57,644 nt of DNA from Mesotaenium endlicherianum (lineage: Eukaryota > Streptophyta > Zygnematophyceae > Zygnematales > Mesotaeniaceae), in the NCBI GenBank assembly GCA_009602735.1, contig WELA01010798.1, positions 209,051 through 266,694 on the forward strand, written 5' to 3'. The translations under genes and the position numbers were made by a program. This document shows positions 35,391 through 47,925 of the stretch, in pieces. The stretch's first letter is position 1, and every line of letters begins with the position of its first letter. The notes under the pieces are model-generated. The model did no database searches, was not told where the DNA came from, and saw only the letters and a list, made by a program, of their open reading frames with translations.

Positions 35391-37881
35391 CTTGAAAGAA
35401 AGCCACATTGAGGCAATATGTCGAAATGTGGCGCTTTAGGAGCGGATTCTCGAGATATGTGTGGAAGAGGGCGTCAATGAAGATGCAGTGTCGTAGTGTG
35501 CGCGGGGACGTCGTTGAAGCATGGTCGTATGTTGAGCGGCGTGGGCGGTATGCCGAATTGTGTTGGTACCTTGGTAAGCGCATAACATTGAACATAGAGA
35601 AGAGTAGTCAAGTGTAGACAATAATGCAAATTTGGACTTTCAAGGCTGATTTGTAATTATGATTATGAATATTTGACTTTTAATGTTGGCGATGATGAAA
35701 AAAATCCGTGAAAACAAGTGAAAAAGATGTATATGGCGACATCATTTTCTGAGATGATAGTTGATAGGAAGATTTCAAACTAAGAATATGAAGCACGCAA
35801 AAGCAACACGAGAAATTAATATTTTTGAAGTTTCCTTGAAATTTTTGTATGCAAAGACAATGAGAACATCACGAACATGGAAGTAAGCGAGAAGCTAAAA
35901 AGAAGGACAAGTCAAAATCAACTCAAGAAGAGATGTTCATAATGAGAAGATAATAAAAGACTTAATAATACAGCACACAAAGCGGAAATAGCCATGACAC
36001 AGTTGATTCCAAGCACTAAAAATGAAATATGCTTAATGCCAAATGTGAAATGGGTGAACGGCCACATGCTGAACAGAAGAACAAAAGGCCAAGGTCAAGA
36101 AAAATTGATATGAAAGTGCGACATGATAAGATGTGGAAGATATCCACTGAAGTATGCCCACTAAAAAAAAAAAGATGGCCAAAATGTCTCTGTAAGCAAT
36201 AAGCAAAACTCAGTCCATGTCTGACCCAGATGGGCCAGCCCGGCCCTGTGCTAAAATACTAGGGGGGAAAAAAAGAGAGAAGAGCACGGACTCTAGTAGA
36301 CATAATAGAAATGAATTAAGCGAGCGGAGCGGAAGTAACAGCCTGATGAAAGCTGTTGAAGTACCATGAAGGACAGAAGTTGTGGATCCAATGCAAGGTG
36401 TAACAATCAGACAATAGAAGCAGGTTGAAGCAGACCAACAAATAGCAGAGACAAAACATATTGCAGTGAAAACTGGGAATGCCAAGAGGAACTGTTGCAG
36501 GTAAAAACCAAGGAAAACTCAAGAGCTTGAGATCAAGCGGCAGATAGGCCTGCATGTAATTAAGTACGTGTAGATTTATCTGGCGAGGCCAACATGAAAA
36601 GAAGTTAAGCGATACCAGAATGGCCAGAGGCATGCAGGAAACAAAACCGGCAAGCAAGCAAGCCTAAGTGATCAAAGACTTACAGGGGAGAAAGATATTA
36701 GCCTGTGACAAGAAAACCAAAGACATGCAAGCGATCGCGAATGCCATGCATAGCAACAATAATGAAAGCGAGATTAGGAGAGCGCAAAGTGGGATGTATG
36801 AAAAGGGATCACCCGAGGAGAGGAGAACGAATGAAGCTCCTCAATCTTGTGTACCCGGATGACAATAGGTAAAGTCTGATGACGACGTCACCAGCCGAAT
36901 GTCTTAATCGCTGAAATCTGGAAGTGAGAATAACGAAGTCTATCAAGCCGAACGATGAGGCTAAGACAGCAAACTAGCCAAAATAATCCAGGAACGTCAC
37001 CAGCCCGCAAGCGAGAAATAACGAGAGATTGTATAAATGGCCCAAGCAAGCCATGCAAATGCCTGAGAAAACTCAACCGAGTGTAATCAACCCGGGAGCG
37101 AGAATAGTCTAAAAATAATTCTCGAAAATGGAAACGCTAACGCGAGAGCGAGCGGATCAGTTTGATCATGTAAACTCAAAAAGAAGCGAGCCTAATCAGC
37201 CCGAAAGCGAGCAGAGCGTAACTGCCATGCAAGCAAGCAGCCTAGGAGCTTGAATGATTACAACCAAGCTCAACCAGCATGAGACGGAGCGCGAGCCAGA
37301 ATGATTGAGCATCAACATCTGAGTCGGCTAAACGTCCCGAAATCAAGCCTATCAGCCCGAGAATGAGAAGTGAAAGTGAGCCAAATCAGGCCGAAAGCGC
37401 GCAGAGCGAACTGCTCATGCAAGCAAACCCGTGAGCGGGAGCGAAAACAACGAGCTTAACCGGCTCAAGAGCATGAAATGAAAGATCAAGCGGATATGCC
37501 CAAGCCGAAGGCGAAGGAGCGAAGCAGCTGCACAGCGTACAAGTAGACGAAATAGCTTAAATTTGAGATTGGGGAAAAGACTAGTGAGCGTCAAGCTCAA
37601 AATGCCAAGGAAGCGATCAGCCCCAAAGCGCGAAGGAAAAGCAAGACGAGTTTAACTCGCTCACATCGTATATGCGAAAAGTAACTTTACGCCCGAGATC
37701 GGGAACGAAAGCTCCTGGGTGCTGGAAGCGCAAAATGCCAATGAAGCGATCAACTTCAAAACTAAGGAAAAAGAACAAGGAGAGCGTATCAGGCTTCAAC
37801 CTAACAGCGTGAAATGAAAGATGGGAAATGAGAGCGGAACTTGCTCGAGAGGGAAAGAATCAAGACTAGCGTCTCCACCAG

Positions 37882-38238
37882 TGTTAAGGATGCGGATGGA
37901 TGGGAGAAGCGAGAAGATAGAAGATTGATTCGATGAAGGAAAGGATAATTTATTTGTAGAATATCTAATGAATGTACAACGATTTTGGACGACTTATATA
38001 GTCATTGTCCTTAACGGACAGAAGGTTAACGGTCGTGTAACTTAGGCTATTCTAGGATGTAATGTGGCGCGTTCTACTCTAGATGTCGTTGGCGGATTCG
38101 CCTCAGGTAGTCATTAGAAGATTATGCTCTAGAAGACGTTGACTAATTATATCCTTTTATACTAGAATATAACTAATATCCAAGGACGTGTAAAGATCCT
38201 ACATACGTGTAAGATGTACTCTATATGTGTACAGAACA
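37882..38238 (-). repeat. LTR of the 3.2 kb non-coding element (right, 5' LTR)
   Basis: 357 bp. It differs from the left LTR mainly by an indel around GGATAATTTATTTGTAGAAT and scattered substitutions. Followed by CATG. Confidence 0.88.
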
Positions 38239-38288
38239 CATGCCAACAGCTGCTAAATCAGGTAAGTGAAGCGACAAGCCACCTCAGT

Positions 38289-40107
38289 CATGGGGGGGAA
38301 ACTGGGCTCGTATTTTCCGAGATTTTGAATCTGGAGCCTTAAATTTTTGAATCTTGTCACTAAATTTCCAAGTTTGATTTCGGGGAGCTATTGATATTGT
38401 GCCTAATAGTGTCGGTCCCCTGGCACGTGTATGGCTTTCCAGCACGTGTGCCATCAACCTGGTCGAGGTGTCGTTGACTCCACTCACGTGTGGGCGTTAC
38501 CATGGTCGACTGGTCGGTGCAGCTCTTCACGTGTCGGTGGCCCTGGTCGATTGCCCTTCGCACGTGTGTCGGTGCGTTCTTGCTGTGAGGTTAAATCATT
38601 TCTGATCTTCCTGCACTGAAGCAGTTGCAAGAGGGTGTTCATTAGGTGCTTCCGCCCTTAGCAGAATCATTCTCATGGCTCCCTTACGGGACTTGGCAGA
38701 TTTGCAAAAAGGTTACCATCCTTCTTTTTCCCTTACAAGTAGGACAGAAGCGTCTTACTTCCAAACAGGCTTTCGCCCAAGTTGAGGGTTTACAGAGTGA
38801 ACAAATTTGTAGTTTGCAAAAATCACGTCTAAGCAATTTAACAGGCAATGCCAGATTAAGAGAAAATCGCCTTCCAAAGCTTTCGCTTGACTTTATCAAA
38901 GTCAGAGCTCACAAAACTCTGAAACTAAGCATCTATGCTGGCTTGGTTTGAGCTCTTCGCTCAATATCGCGCCTTAGCAATTCTCACGGCTTGGCTGGGC
39001 TCACTCAATTCTTCACTGAGAGCTTTACTTGTTAATACTACTCTTGCTATCAGCAATTCGACAAATGAGACTTCTGAGAATTAAAAAACTAACACAGCAC
39101 TCACCATTTTATGGGTTCTCGCACACCTGTGGTGTTTGATCTGAAATCTGTGCTTGAACTCCTAGCAGATTGTATTCCGTAAGCTCTCACTTCTGGCTAT
39201 TAGAGATTCCCCCTTGGGAACTCTTTACTCCTAACTTTTCTATGATACACAAAGAGAAAAATCTTCAAGCGTCGGCTGGAGCGCGCCTCCTAGGCTCTTC
39301 TATGGCCTTGGGAACTTCTTCTTGGCGCCCTTCTTTCTCTCTCTTGCGCTCCTTTTGCTTCACTGGCAAATGTGGGTGGCAAGAATGAGGCGGGTGCGTG
39401 CAACCCACGTGCCTTATCCAGGCACCTTGCATGCAGGATTCTCTCCCTCGAGAGTTTCAGATTGCGTGTCCTTCCACTCAACCATGCATGCAACCTCGAG
39501 CTTACCGCTCGACTGTCTTAGCTCATCAATTAGCATACAGGACTGCGTGACGTTGGCAACCTACGCCCTTGGGATGGTTGCTTAAGTTGTGTCAGCCTCG
39601 GCCCGAGTCCAGCGACTGAGAGCGCCGTCCAGTCAACGCTTGGGCTTCTTGTGACGCTTGCATGTCTGCAACACAGTCAGCTTTACGGCTGATTGGGCGT
39701 CTTCACATGGTCACTTGATCATGCCAGCTTCTTAGCCGAGCTGTTCAGTCTTGCGACCTCGGCTTGGTCAGCTATCCAACTGACGAGGTCGTTAATCTTG
39801 CTTCACCTCTGGGGGTTGGGATCACTTTATCAATCTGCACGTATCCTGTACCAAGTCTGACCTGTCAGTGGTCAATAAATGGAACTGTGGTCAGCATGGA
39901 CTACCGTACCTGGGCGGTCGTAACTTGCATTACGCGTGCGGTACCGTTGAATGAATAGTAGTCGCAACGTTAGTACATATTTGTTTGATTAATGATCACT
40001 AATTCACTGTACTAATCTGACATTTTGATTATAGGGCGCTAGTTTTAAAAACCTTGAATTTTGGGTGCTATTTCCCTCGAATTCTCAAAGGGGGTTTTCC
40101 CCCCATG
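38289..40107. mobile_element. hAT-like non-autonomous DNA transposon, 1.8 kb
   Basis: The ends form short inverted repeats. The left starts CATGGGGGGGAAA. The right, reverse-complemented, starts CATGGGGGGAAAA. They are flanked by ACCTCAGT (38281-38288) and ACCTCAGC (40108-40115), an 8-bp target duplication with one mismatch; 8 bp is the hAT hallmark. The interior has no transposase-like frame. A cluster of CACGTGT motifs sits near the left end. It begins only 50 bp from the right LTR of the preceding element. Confidence 0.68.
38424..38567 (+). promoter_or_regulatory. Cluster of five CACGTGT motifs
   Basis: CACGTGT occurs at 38424, 38443, 38485, 38528 and 38561, all in the same orientation, 135-280 bp from the left transposon end. 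It could be a subterminal transposase-binding array, as hAT elements commonly have. CACGTG is also the plant G-box, so ectopic bHLH/bZIP binding is possible. Confidence 0.6.
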
Positions 40108-40115
40108 ACCTCAGC

Positions 40116-40713
40116 CCATGCCCATTGGCATCGCTGCCGCAATGGCACTGCCATGACAGGAGACATGGTCTCGAACCCACGTAAACGTGATAACTGATTG
40201 AGAGGTTAAATTGTCGCGCGCAATGCTTTTGTATTAGGCCCAGTCCTGTCGTCTTAATTTTTAGTCGTGCTACTTACTTTGCACTTGAATGATGCTAACG
40301 GTTGAGATGGGTGGGATGATAGGTGAGGCTCAGGCCGGTAGAAGTTACCAAAATTGAGTCGGTGTGGTCCTTTGTCCACCCATGAGGTCGCCTTTGAGCT
40401 GCCATGACACGCTCTTGGACTCACACGTGCCCACCAACTATTCTCACATGCGCCTCGCCACCACAAGTCGTGGGATACGCACGGACTGACCGACTTACCA
40501 TGGTGACCACCGACTAGCCTTGACCATTAGGTAGGGAAAAAGGTTTTTGACATAAGGTCGTGTCACCACAGGGCGATCCTGTAGGTCAAAGAGCGTAGGT
40601 GAGCGAAAGCCACGTATAAGGTAGTGGTTTACGATGAGTATTATTGTTGCTTTTATTACGAATGCGTTAATGCTTCACGCGTCTTTTCAACCGCTCACAT
40701 TAATTTTACCTGA
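40116..40713 (+). other. Intergenic, nothing recognised
   Basis: No open frame of note, no repeat ends. Confidence 0.5.
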
Positions 40714-41370
40714 TGTAATGAATCAGTTCATTATTTATTTAATTAATTGCGTGTACACATATATAAGTAGTAAGTCAATATGTTCACATGTGCGAGTTCA
40801 TCGAAATGAATATGTCGAGATAATACGAGTTTACTTACTTTGTCAAAAAGGTCAGCAGGATGACTTCTATATTAGAAGTGTAGTTTGCTGACTTTGTCGA
40901 AAAGGTCAGCAGGATGACTTTTGTATCATATTGTAGTGTGCTGAGATTATCAGGATATATATGTAAGACATAGTAAGTAGATTGATATATAGTAACCTCG
41001 CATAATATAGTTAGTATACTTAGACTCCGTACGCTGAGGATAGACATATTCATTAAGATATTTATTTGTGTATTGGCACATCTGACCGACTTGTAATATG
41101 TTGAAAGTCGGAAGGTTGACTAGGATTTGGTGAACCAATGTCCTACCAGTGGGGGTAAATCCTGGGTAGGCGGAGCCGTGGTCAGTTAGCTGAACAGTTA
41201 GGACTTCAGTCAACCGACCAAATAATATGGTCGTTACACCTAGATCCGTGGGTCCCACCTCAACGGGTTTTCCACGAAACGGCGCACCTTGCGCCGTGGT
41301 CAACCAGGTGGTCACTAGGTACACAGCAGGTTGGGATCTTGTGGTCCCTCATCCTGGACAGTAGGCTTTA
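40714..41370 (+). repeat. Divergent relative of the family A LTR
   Basis: It starts TGTAATGAATCAG like family A LTRs. It later has GATTTGGTGAACCAATGTCC and TGGGTAGGCGG, matching the family A block GGTTAACC...GGTCCTACC...GGGTAGGCGG with many changes. The right boundary is uncertain. It carries an internal 54-bp tandem duplication. Confidence 0.6.
40837..40943 (+). repeat. Two-copy 54-bp tandem repeat
   Basis: Units start ACTTTGTCAAAAAGGTCAGC at 40837 and ACTTTGTCGAAAAGGTCAGC at 40891. Each ends GTGTAG/TAGTG...TGCTG. Confidence 0.85.
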
Positions 41371-41637
41371 GAGTCGGATTTCTACTGGCAAGTCATGTGT
41401 GCACTATTGGGGTTCGTTATTATGACCAGCTTTCACGGAAATTGGTATGGCTCCTTCGTTTCTGCTTCAAATGGAGCGAACTATGACTTCTCGGAAAGGT
41501 CTCGTCAAGAAGCGTTTGTTGCCGTTGAGTTTGCTCAATTTGGAGTCGTATTGACAGAGTCATGCCCTCTAACATTTTGAGATCACATGGCGGACAGATT
41601 CCATGGTTTTGCACCTAGTCAGTGGGTTGTGTTATAG

Positions 41638-42350
41638 TGAAAATGAATTGGCTTAGCAATAGGCGATTAACAATTAATGAAAGATCTTTATATCAGGAAG
41701 TAATCTCCATGGTATTTTTATTAACAGATTTAATAGCAAAAGACAGTAGACTAGCAGTTCAAATGTAAGTAAACGTGCATCAATTATGCAATCAATAAAC
41801 TCATACATAAGCAAGGTTAGAAGACAGTTCGCAACAATGGCTTCTCGCCTTGGATTCAGATATCTCTCAGTAAGCTACACAAGAGAGTTGGCCTCGTTTC
41901 CGAATGCCGAACTCGAGAGCGATACCTAGCATATGTACATGGAATGAGTTTACTGTTCAACGGCAAGTGCGATGGCACCTCCTACCCGGGAGTTAACCAC
42001 GTATGTAGGACCTCGGCTAACCAAATCCACCACCATCTCCTATCATCCCGAATCGCCATCCACCCAAGGGGTGTCATCTGGCCACTCATCTAGCACACCA
42101 CACTTAGATGCATATTTAGGCATTCCGCTGCTACCGAGTACGGCAGTCAGCTGACTGTCAAAGAATGTATCAGCAAGCGACCTAAGTAAATAAGCTGACG
42201 TAATTGACTTCAGCCTACTGCTCCCAGCTGAGTCATTAAACTAAGCATTTGAAATCCAGCAAACTTAATATTAACTACAGTTCAGCAGGTTAAACTTATT
42301 TAAATATTATATTTGAATGTAATATCTACTCGATACACTAATTCATCACA
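41638..42350 (-). repeat. Solo LTR, family A, with TATAG target duplication
   Basis: 713 bp with TG...CA ends. TATAG at 41633-41637 is repeated exactly at 42351-42355. No internal retroelement sequence adjoins either side, so this is an LTR-LTR recombination product. Confidence 0.92.
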
Positions 42351-42355
42351 TATAG

Positions 42356-43136
42356 CTACATTGTGGTCATCTGAATGAGAGCGCGTTTGCTATTCAGTCC
42401 TCTGATGTTGTGTATGTGCAGATACATGCTTGTATGCCTGGTAGACAAGAGGCCATGAGTTTCTAGAAGAGAAGCTCTAGTCCTCAAGTTTGCCTCTTTC
42501 TTGAGTCTTGTGTTAGAGTGCAACTGTGGCACATTACGGTTAGTGAGTCAAGGGACATAGATGAGTAAACGGAATTCATTATAAGGGCGAAGATCGCTCC
42601 CTTATTTTACACGCTTCCACCTATCTCTGATATTATATATATATATATGAAATATGTTTCTTGAGTAAGTAAAATTCATTTCACCTGAGTAACAGAGAAA
42701 GAGTGGCAGTGGAGAGTTTGCCTTCGCCAAGCTAATAAAGCTCTCCACTAATGTTTAGCTGAACATTGATTGTGTTTGTCTGCATTTATGCTTTATGAAG
42801 TTTAACACTGCGTGTACGCTTTGTACGCTTATCAACTCTAAGTCTCTTGATTCCATTTCACACCTAGTCAAAGTGTCCCCTGAGTCAATACTCCTGCTTG
42901 CCAAATAATTTATTGCGTTTTTTGCCGATTCTCTCCCCTTCTTTCACTTATTATTGCAGCCATCACATACTAGTGCACTTCCCTGCCGAGAAAAACGAAC
43001 TTCCAACACTCTCAAACCCTTTCACATACAAGTACCAATCACTCTCTCAACTGTAGCGTGTGGGAGCTAGTGTAGTTTGAGGAAAGTCCGAGACAATGGG
43101 TATCGTCCATGCTCCTGCTGCAGTCCCCATTATAGG
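42356..43136 (+). other. Intergenic, nothing recognised
   Basis: Contains a short TATATATATA run near 42640 and no coding signature. Confidence 0.5.
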
Positions 43137-43852
43137 AGCAAAGGGGGAGGGGTGCAGGAAGTGCGCCCATACACATTCACGCACCCTCACCCGCGAGTGG
43201 AAGCGTGCACGAGGATCTTTCCTAGTTGCATAAACAAGGTGGAGTGGCCTGGTGGTGTGCCACTCTTGCGAGAGCAAGAGAGCTACATGAGGGAGAAATA
43301 GTAAAGAACTCTCTGTATTAAGAAAAGTCGTGTACAAAATAAGAAGGTTAGACTAGACTAGAAAAGACTAGACTCCCTCTACTTCTTTATACTTCCTATT
43401 TATGCTTCAACTCTAAGTGTCCTCTCTAGCAAAGTACCTCCAGAACCTTCTACTATGGCTCCTTCCGTGTAGGTGACCTTGCCTAGTTGGACAAGCTAGC
43501 ACACTCACACGCACACAATCACACTCTAGATTATTCTACTACACAATCCACTAACTTCTCACGGACTTTCTAGAAATTCCACGATTACCTCGGAACTCTT
43601 TATAATTAAACATAGTTTCTGGAACACTCATGATTCAATGTGCTACTCCCCGGAGTCCAACCAAAATTTCTGTCACTTGGACCTGTCCTTGTCACTAAAT
43701 TGAATCTGTGACATTTAAAACTCACCTAAAACTCCCAAAATCCATAACTTTCTCAATACTTATCCAAACGACTTGAAACAAAGACCATAATTGTTCTTAA
43801 ATCACACTCTATGCATATAAAATGCTATAAAGTACACTTTCATAACCTTACA
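43137..43852 (-). repeat. LTR of the 4.7 kb non-coding element (left, 3' LTR)
   Basis: It shares blocks such as GTGGAAGCGTGCACGAGGAT and CTCTAAGTGTCCTCTCTAGC with the right LTR. Its outer edge is eroded near 43137. Confidence 0.82.
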
Positions 43853-46800
43853 TCATCCCCCTCCTCAAGATGCAACGTCCTCGACGAATACTAAGCATAA
43901 ATAACGTCATATGAGGAATCTAGCTTACATATGCATCGAACAAAAACATACACACAGATATCATACAAGTTACAAGTCTTCACCAAGCTTTAAGATGATG
44001 GTCAATACTCTAAACTTGCTTCACTTAGTAAAAGCTCCGCCGCATACTTAATCTCCACACATAACGTCTCCACTCACAAATGCATCTTCACCTTGAACTC
44101 CTTCTTGGAAAAAGCCAATATCTTCATGTAGGATGTAGCATACTTCTTCCATCATGTCCACATACTCCAAAGCTGGATTCGATGCATACTAATCCGCCAA
44201 ATCGGCAAAATACTGGCAACTCCTCGTCGCGTCATTTGGCTTACTCGTGGTGCTCTTATAACTTTGACCAGATTTTATCATGAACATGACTCCACTATGT
44301 TTGTGAACCTTTTGATACCCTTGGCTACCTTTAGGTCTAAGCCAAACTCCTTATAGAGGTATTCTACTCTCTCACTCCTGTGCGCGGCTCGTGGTGACCT
44401 CCCAAGACGCCAAGTGGCACCCCCCCTCACTTTTCTTGACATTTTTTGACTTGAAAGTTGTGCAATCTACATAGTATCATACCTCTGAACTCAAAGGTAT
44501 GCTTGGTTCTCCCTTTTTTCAAGCCCAAGACCATGAAAGCGGATTGCACCTTGCCTCACACATGTGGCTTTCGACAGTCCAGCAGACCGCCATGTGGGAC
44601 TGTCAGGACTTAAATTAATATTTTTAATAAGAGAATCACTCTTTTTGAATCTGAACTCATAGGACTACCTGTCTACGGAATTTCAAAATCTGAATCAAAG
44701 TCTAGTACTTAAATACGATAGTCAGTTTGTGCCTCATGCTTGTAGCATACACACGAGCGCAACACGTATCAAGCTCGCGCGTCTAGTACCTACACATGGC
44801 ACATGCTTTAAACCCCTTTATCTAAAACTTGACAATGACTCAGGACAGGCCTCATACTGGGCCTCTCACAACATGTAAGACTCCTAGTGATAATATTACT
44901 CACTCTTTCCTAAGTAGGCAAGAAGTAGCCAAAATCTGCCCAATTTACCCTTGCGCTCGCCTACTCGTAAGGCCCTAAAACATGGACAGATTTGAGTGTC
45001 TCTCAAGCTCTTGCTCACAAACTTCTTTCCACTTCACATATCTTTGTTACAATTGAACACTTGGGACTGGCTTGACCTTGCTTACAAGCACTATTACCAA
45101 TTATAACACCTCCTCCCCTTATCATGAAGGTAAGGTGCTTACCAGTCAAGTGTCCAAGTCCAGATTTTGCGCCTCCATCTCGCTTGCTTGTATAGGCGTT
45201 GATTCTTCTTGCTTCATCTCCAGGTCCTTGTCATACATCACCCTCTTGGGCAAGATATATTAGCCCCATGAGTTTTGGTCTCCTCCTCATAAGTCCATAT
45301 CCATAAATTCGTAGTCTCCAATAAGCCACGATAATCTTTACAAGGCATGAGCACGTAGGCTCATTCTTGGTGCACCAAACTCCACCATAGTATTCTTGTT
45401 GGCTAGATGCTCACTTCCACATACTCCTGGCTCTCCTTGAAGGTAAGCCTTCATACAAGACTCCAAGAACCACACTTGGAACACCTCTAAGAACTCCATA
45501 ACTTGGACGTATGCACATATTCTTAGTACTTGCACCTCATCTTGTGCTCGCACACACTTTGTGTTGCAAGCGGGCTTCTCTTTAGCTCACTTTCTAGGAG
45601 CTCCTCCACTTGAGCAATTAGGGTCTGCTCTATATATGAGCAAGGGGATCATACACCTCTACTTGCTCCACCGGCAATGTACATTCGCCAAGGTTGTTAG
45701 GAGACACACTTGCTCCATGTGATGACCGGGCCAAGGTCACAAAAACAAGCGCTTTTCCTTCACCTTTACCTTCCCGCATAGCTTCTTTGTTAGCGAATTG
45801 AAGATAGCTACTTGTGGTCTTATCTACCTCCACCTATTTCACTATCTTCACTTGACTATGCTTTTCCTTGGTCTTCACTTGACCCGCCCAATAAAGCACT
45901 AGAGGATAGGCTACTCTCTTTGTGCAACTCCTTCCACATGCTTAGCTTCTTGAGTGCACTCTAGCATTGATCACCCCAATGACAATTTTTACTACTAAAC
46001 CTAGCTTTCCTTAGTGCTCTACTTTCACATGAAGAGTTTCCATAGATGCACCAAAACTCTGCCCCTTAAATATGCCATCACACAACTAATGGCACACGCA
46101 CTTCAAGTGGGAGACATCTCTTGCACTAGCCCTCTTGCACCAACTTATACCTGGCTTCTTCTTCCACATCATAGGATTGTCTTCATCATATCTCTCAACT
46201 TGAAGTACTCCATAGTAGTCTCCTCCTTGAGAAAAGAAAAACCTGAACTTGAAAGGCTCCATCTCCAACTATCTTGCTTGAAGAAAAATCGGGATTATTT
46301 CTTCTTGCTCCAAGCCTTCTCCACGGCGCTTCTCTTCACTTTAGGCTTCTCCAATCTCCATACAAAGTGCCAAGCTCCATCATGGCTGGCCTAGAATAAC
46401 CAATGGCTACATAAGAGTGATGCACGGCAACCCAAATCTGGCCACTTACTTGGCCAACTCGGTGCAATACCTCGGTGCACCCTCTCTTGAGCTTCTCATG
46501 AGCTCCTCTTGAGCTTGCGAGTGCTATGCCGGCCAAAGCTCCTAGACTTGCAAGTATACATGCTTGCTAAGTCCTAGTTGCCTACTCTTAGAATCTGCTC
46601 CACCTTCATTGAAGATCTGAAATAAAGGTGGGCACACACTCCTTTCTAGCCACCCACACTTTTATGCCAAACCCCCCCTCAAAGAAAGTGCTTAAAACCA
46701 AAGACCTTGCACCTCGAAGGAAAAATCCGATCGTGTGAACTCCAGATTTTCTTCATGCTCATATGTCTCCATACTTAAGCAAAGGCTGCTCAATACTATC

Positions 46801-47077
46801 CATATCAACACTATGCTTGGGCAATCTTTATATACTACAAAGATGACGTGCGAAAATCTGGTTGCATCCAAGTGAATACCTCTTGGAGCACCTCCCTCTT
46901 CCCATCTCCTCCCTCCTTCAAGAAAGTGAGATGCTAGCTTGCATCAACGTCTTCATGGCTGCCCTCATCAAATTATAAATCATCCTCGCTTCTCCTCTCT
47001 ACCCACTCTACAATTTTACAAGTATCACCAACCAAAGCTCCTCCTCCAAATGAGGCAACTAGGTAGCTCCGATACCA

Positions 47078-47799
47078 TGTGAAAGGGGGAACGCTGCGGG
47101 AAGTGCACCCATACTCACTCACGCACTCTCACCCGCGAGTGGAAGCGTGCACGAGGATCTTTCCTAGTTGCATACACAAGGAGGAGTGGCCTAGTGGTGT
47201 GCCACCCTTGCAAGACCAAGAAAGCTACATGAGAGAAAAATAGAAAAGAACTTTTTTAATTAAATAAAAACCGTGTACAAAATAGGAAGGTTAGATTCGA
47301 CTAGAAAAGACTAGACTCCCTCTACTTCTTTGTGCTTCCTGTTTATGCTTCAACTCTAAGTGTCCTCTCTAGCAAAGTACCTCCAGAACCTTCTACTATG
47401 GCTCCTTCCATGTAGGTGACTTTGCCTAGTTGGACAAGCCAGCACACTCACGCACACAATCACACTCTAGAATATTCTACTACACAATCCACTAACTCCT
47501 CACTGAGTTTCTAGAAATTCCACAATCACTTTGAAACTCTACATAATCGTATGTAGTTTCTGGAACTCACATGATTCAATGTCCTACTCCCCAAAGTCCA
47601 ACCAAAATTTTCGTCGCTGGACATATCCTTGTCAAAAATTGAATCTGTGACATTAAAACTCACCAAAAACTCCCAAAAATCATGACTTTCTTTATTACTT
47701 ATCCAAACGACTTGAAATAAAGATCAAAATCTGTTTATATTCACACTTTATGCATATATATTTCTAGAAAAATATAAAGCACATTTTCATAACCTTACA
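47078..47799 (-). repeat. LTR of the 4.7 kb non-coding element (right, 5' LTR)
   Basis: It begins TGTGAAAGG directly against the primer-binding site and ends CCTTACA. Confidence 0.88.
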
Positions 47800-47925
47800 T
47801 AGATCAAGAGGAGCAGGAGGAGGAGAAGGGGGTGATGGGGTAGGCAGGGCACGAGTCTTAGGTCAAGGAGCAGGGGGGGGAGGAGCAAATCTTGTAGATC
47901 CGCTGGGTTTTGACGTCAATGCAGA

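Larger units (their letters stand above)
35014..38238 (-). mobile_element. Non-autonomous LTR retrotransposon (LARD-like), 3.2 kb
   Basis: Direct terminal repeats lie at 35014-35390 and 37882-38238, both TGTTAAGGATGCGGATGG...ACA. Flanking CATG at 35010-35013 and 38239-38242 looks like a 4-bp target duplication. A purine tract (AAGGGGGGGG on the minus strand) lies just inside the left LTR. A primer-site-like TGGTGGAGACGC lies one base inside the right LTR, so the element is on the minus strand. The 2.5 kb interior has no frame above about 115 codons and no gag or pol motif, so it must borrow proteins. The interior is rich in GCGAGC-type motifs, including two related ~40-base blocks near 37200 and 37390. 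The LTRs differ by several substitutions and indels. Confidence 0.85.
43137..47799 (-). mobile_element. Non-autonomous LTR retrotransposon (LARD-like), 4.7 kb
   Basis: Direct terminal repeats lie at about 43137-43852 and 47078-47799 (TGTGAAAGGGGGAACGCTGC...AACCTTACA). The minus strand reads TGGTATCGGAGC exactly at the right LTR's inner edge (47066-47077), a tRNA-Met-type primer site. It shows GAGGAGGGGGATGA beside the left LTR's inner edge, a polypurine tract. The 3.2 kb interior has no frame above ~126 codons and no gag or pol motif. The LTRs are clearly more diverged than those of the chromovirus at 50175. The outer start of the left LTR is blurred and I find no matching target duplication, so it is an old copy. 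Confidence 0.83.

Noticed and set aside
36316..36657. Hydrophobic 113-codon minus-strand ORF inside the 3.2 kb LTR element
   Set aside because: Its composition follows from the purine-rich opposite strand. It has no start context, homology or conservation evidence.
40100..40210. Possible tRNA gene on the minus strand (GGGTTCGAGACC resembles a T-loop)
   Set aside because: I could not find matching acceptor, D and anticodon stems around it.
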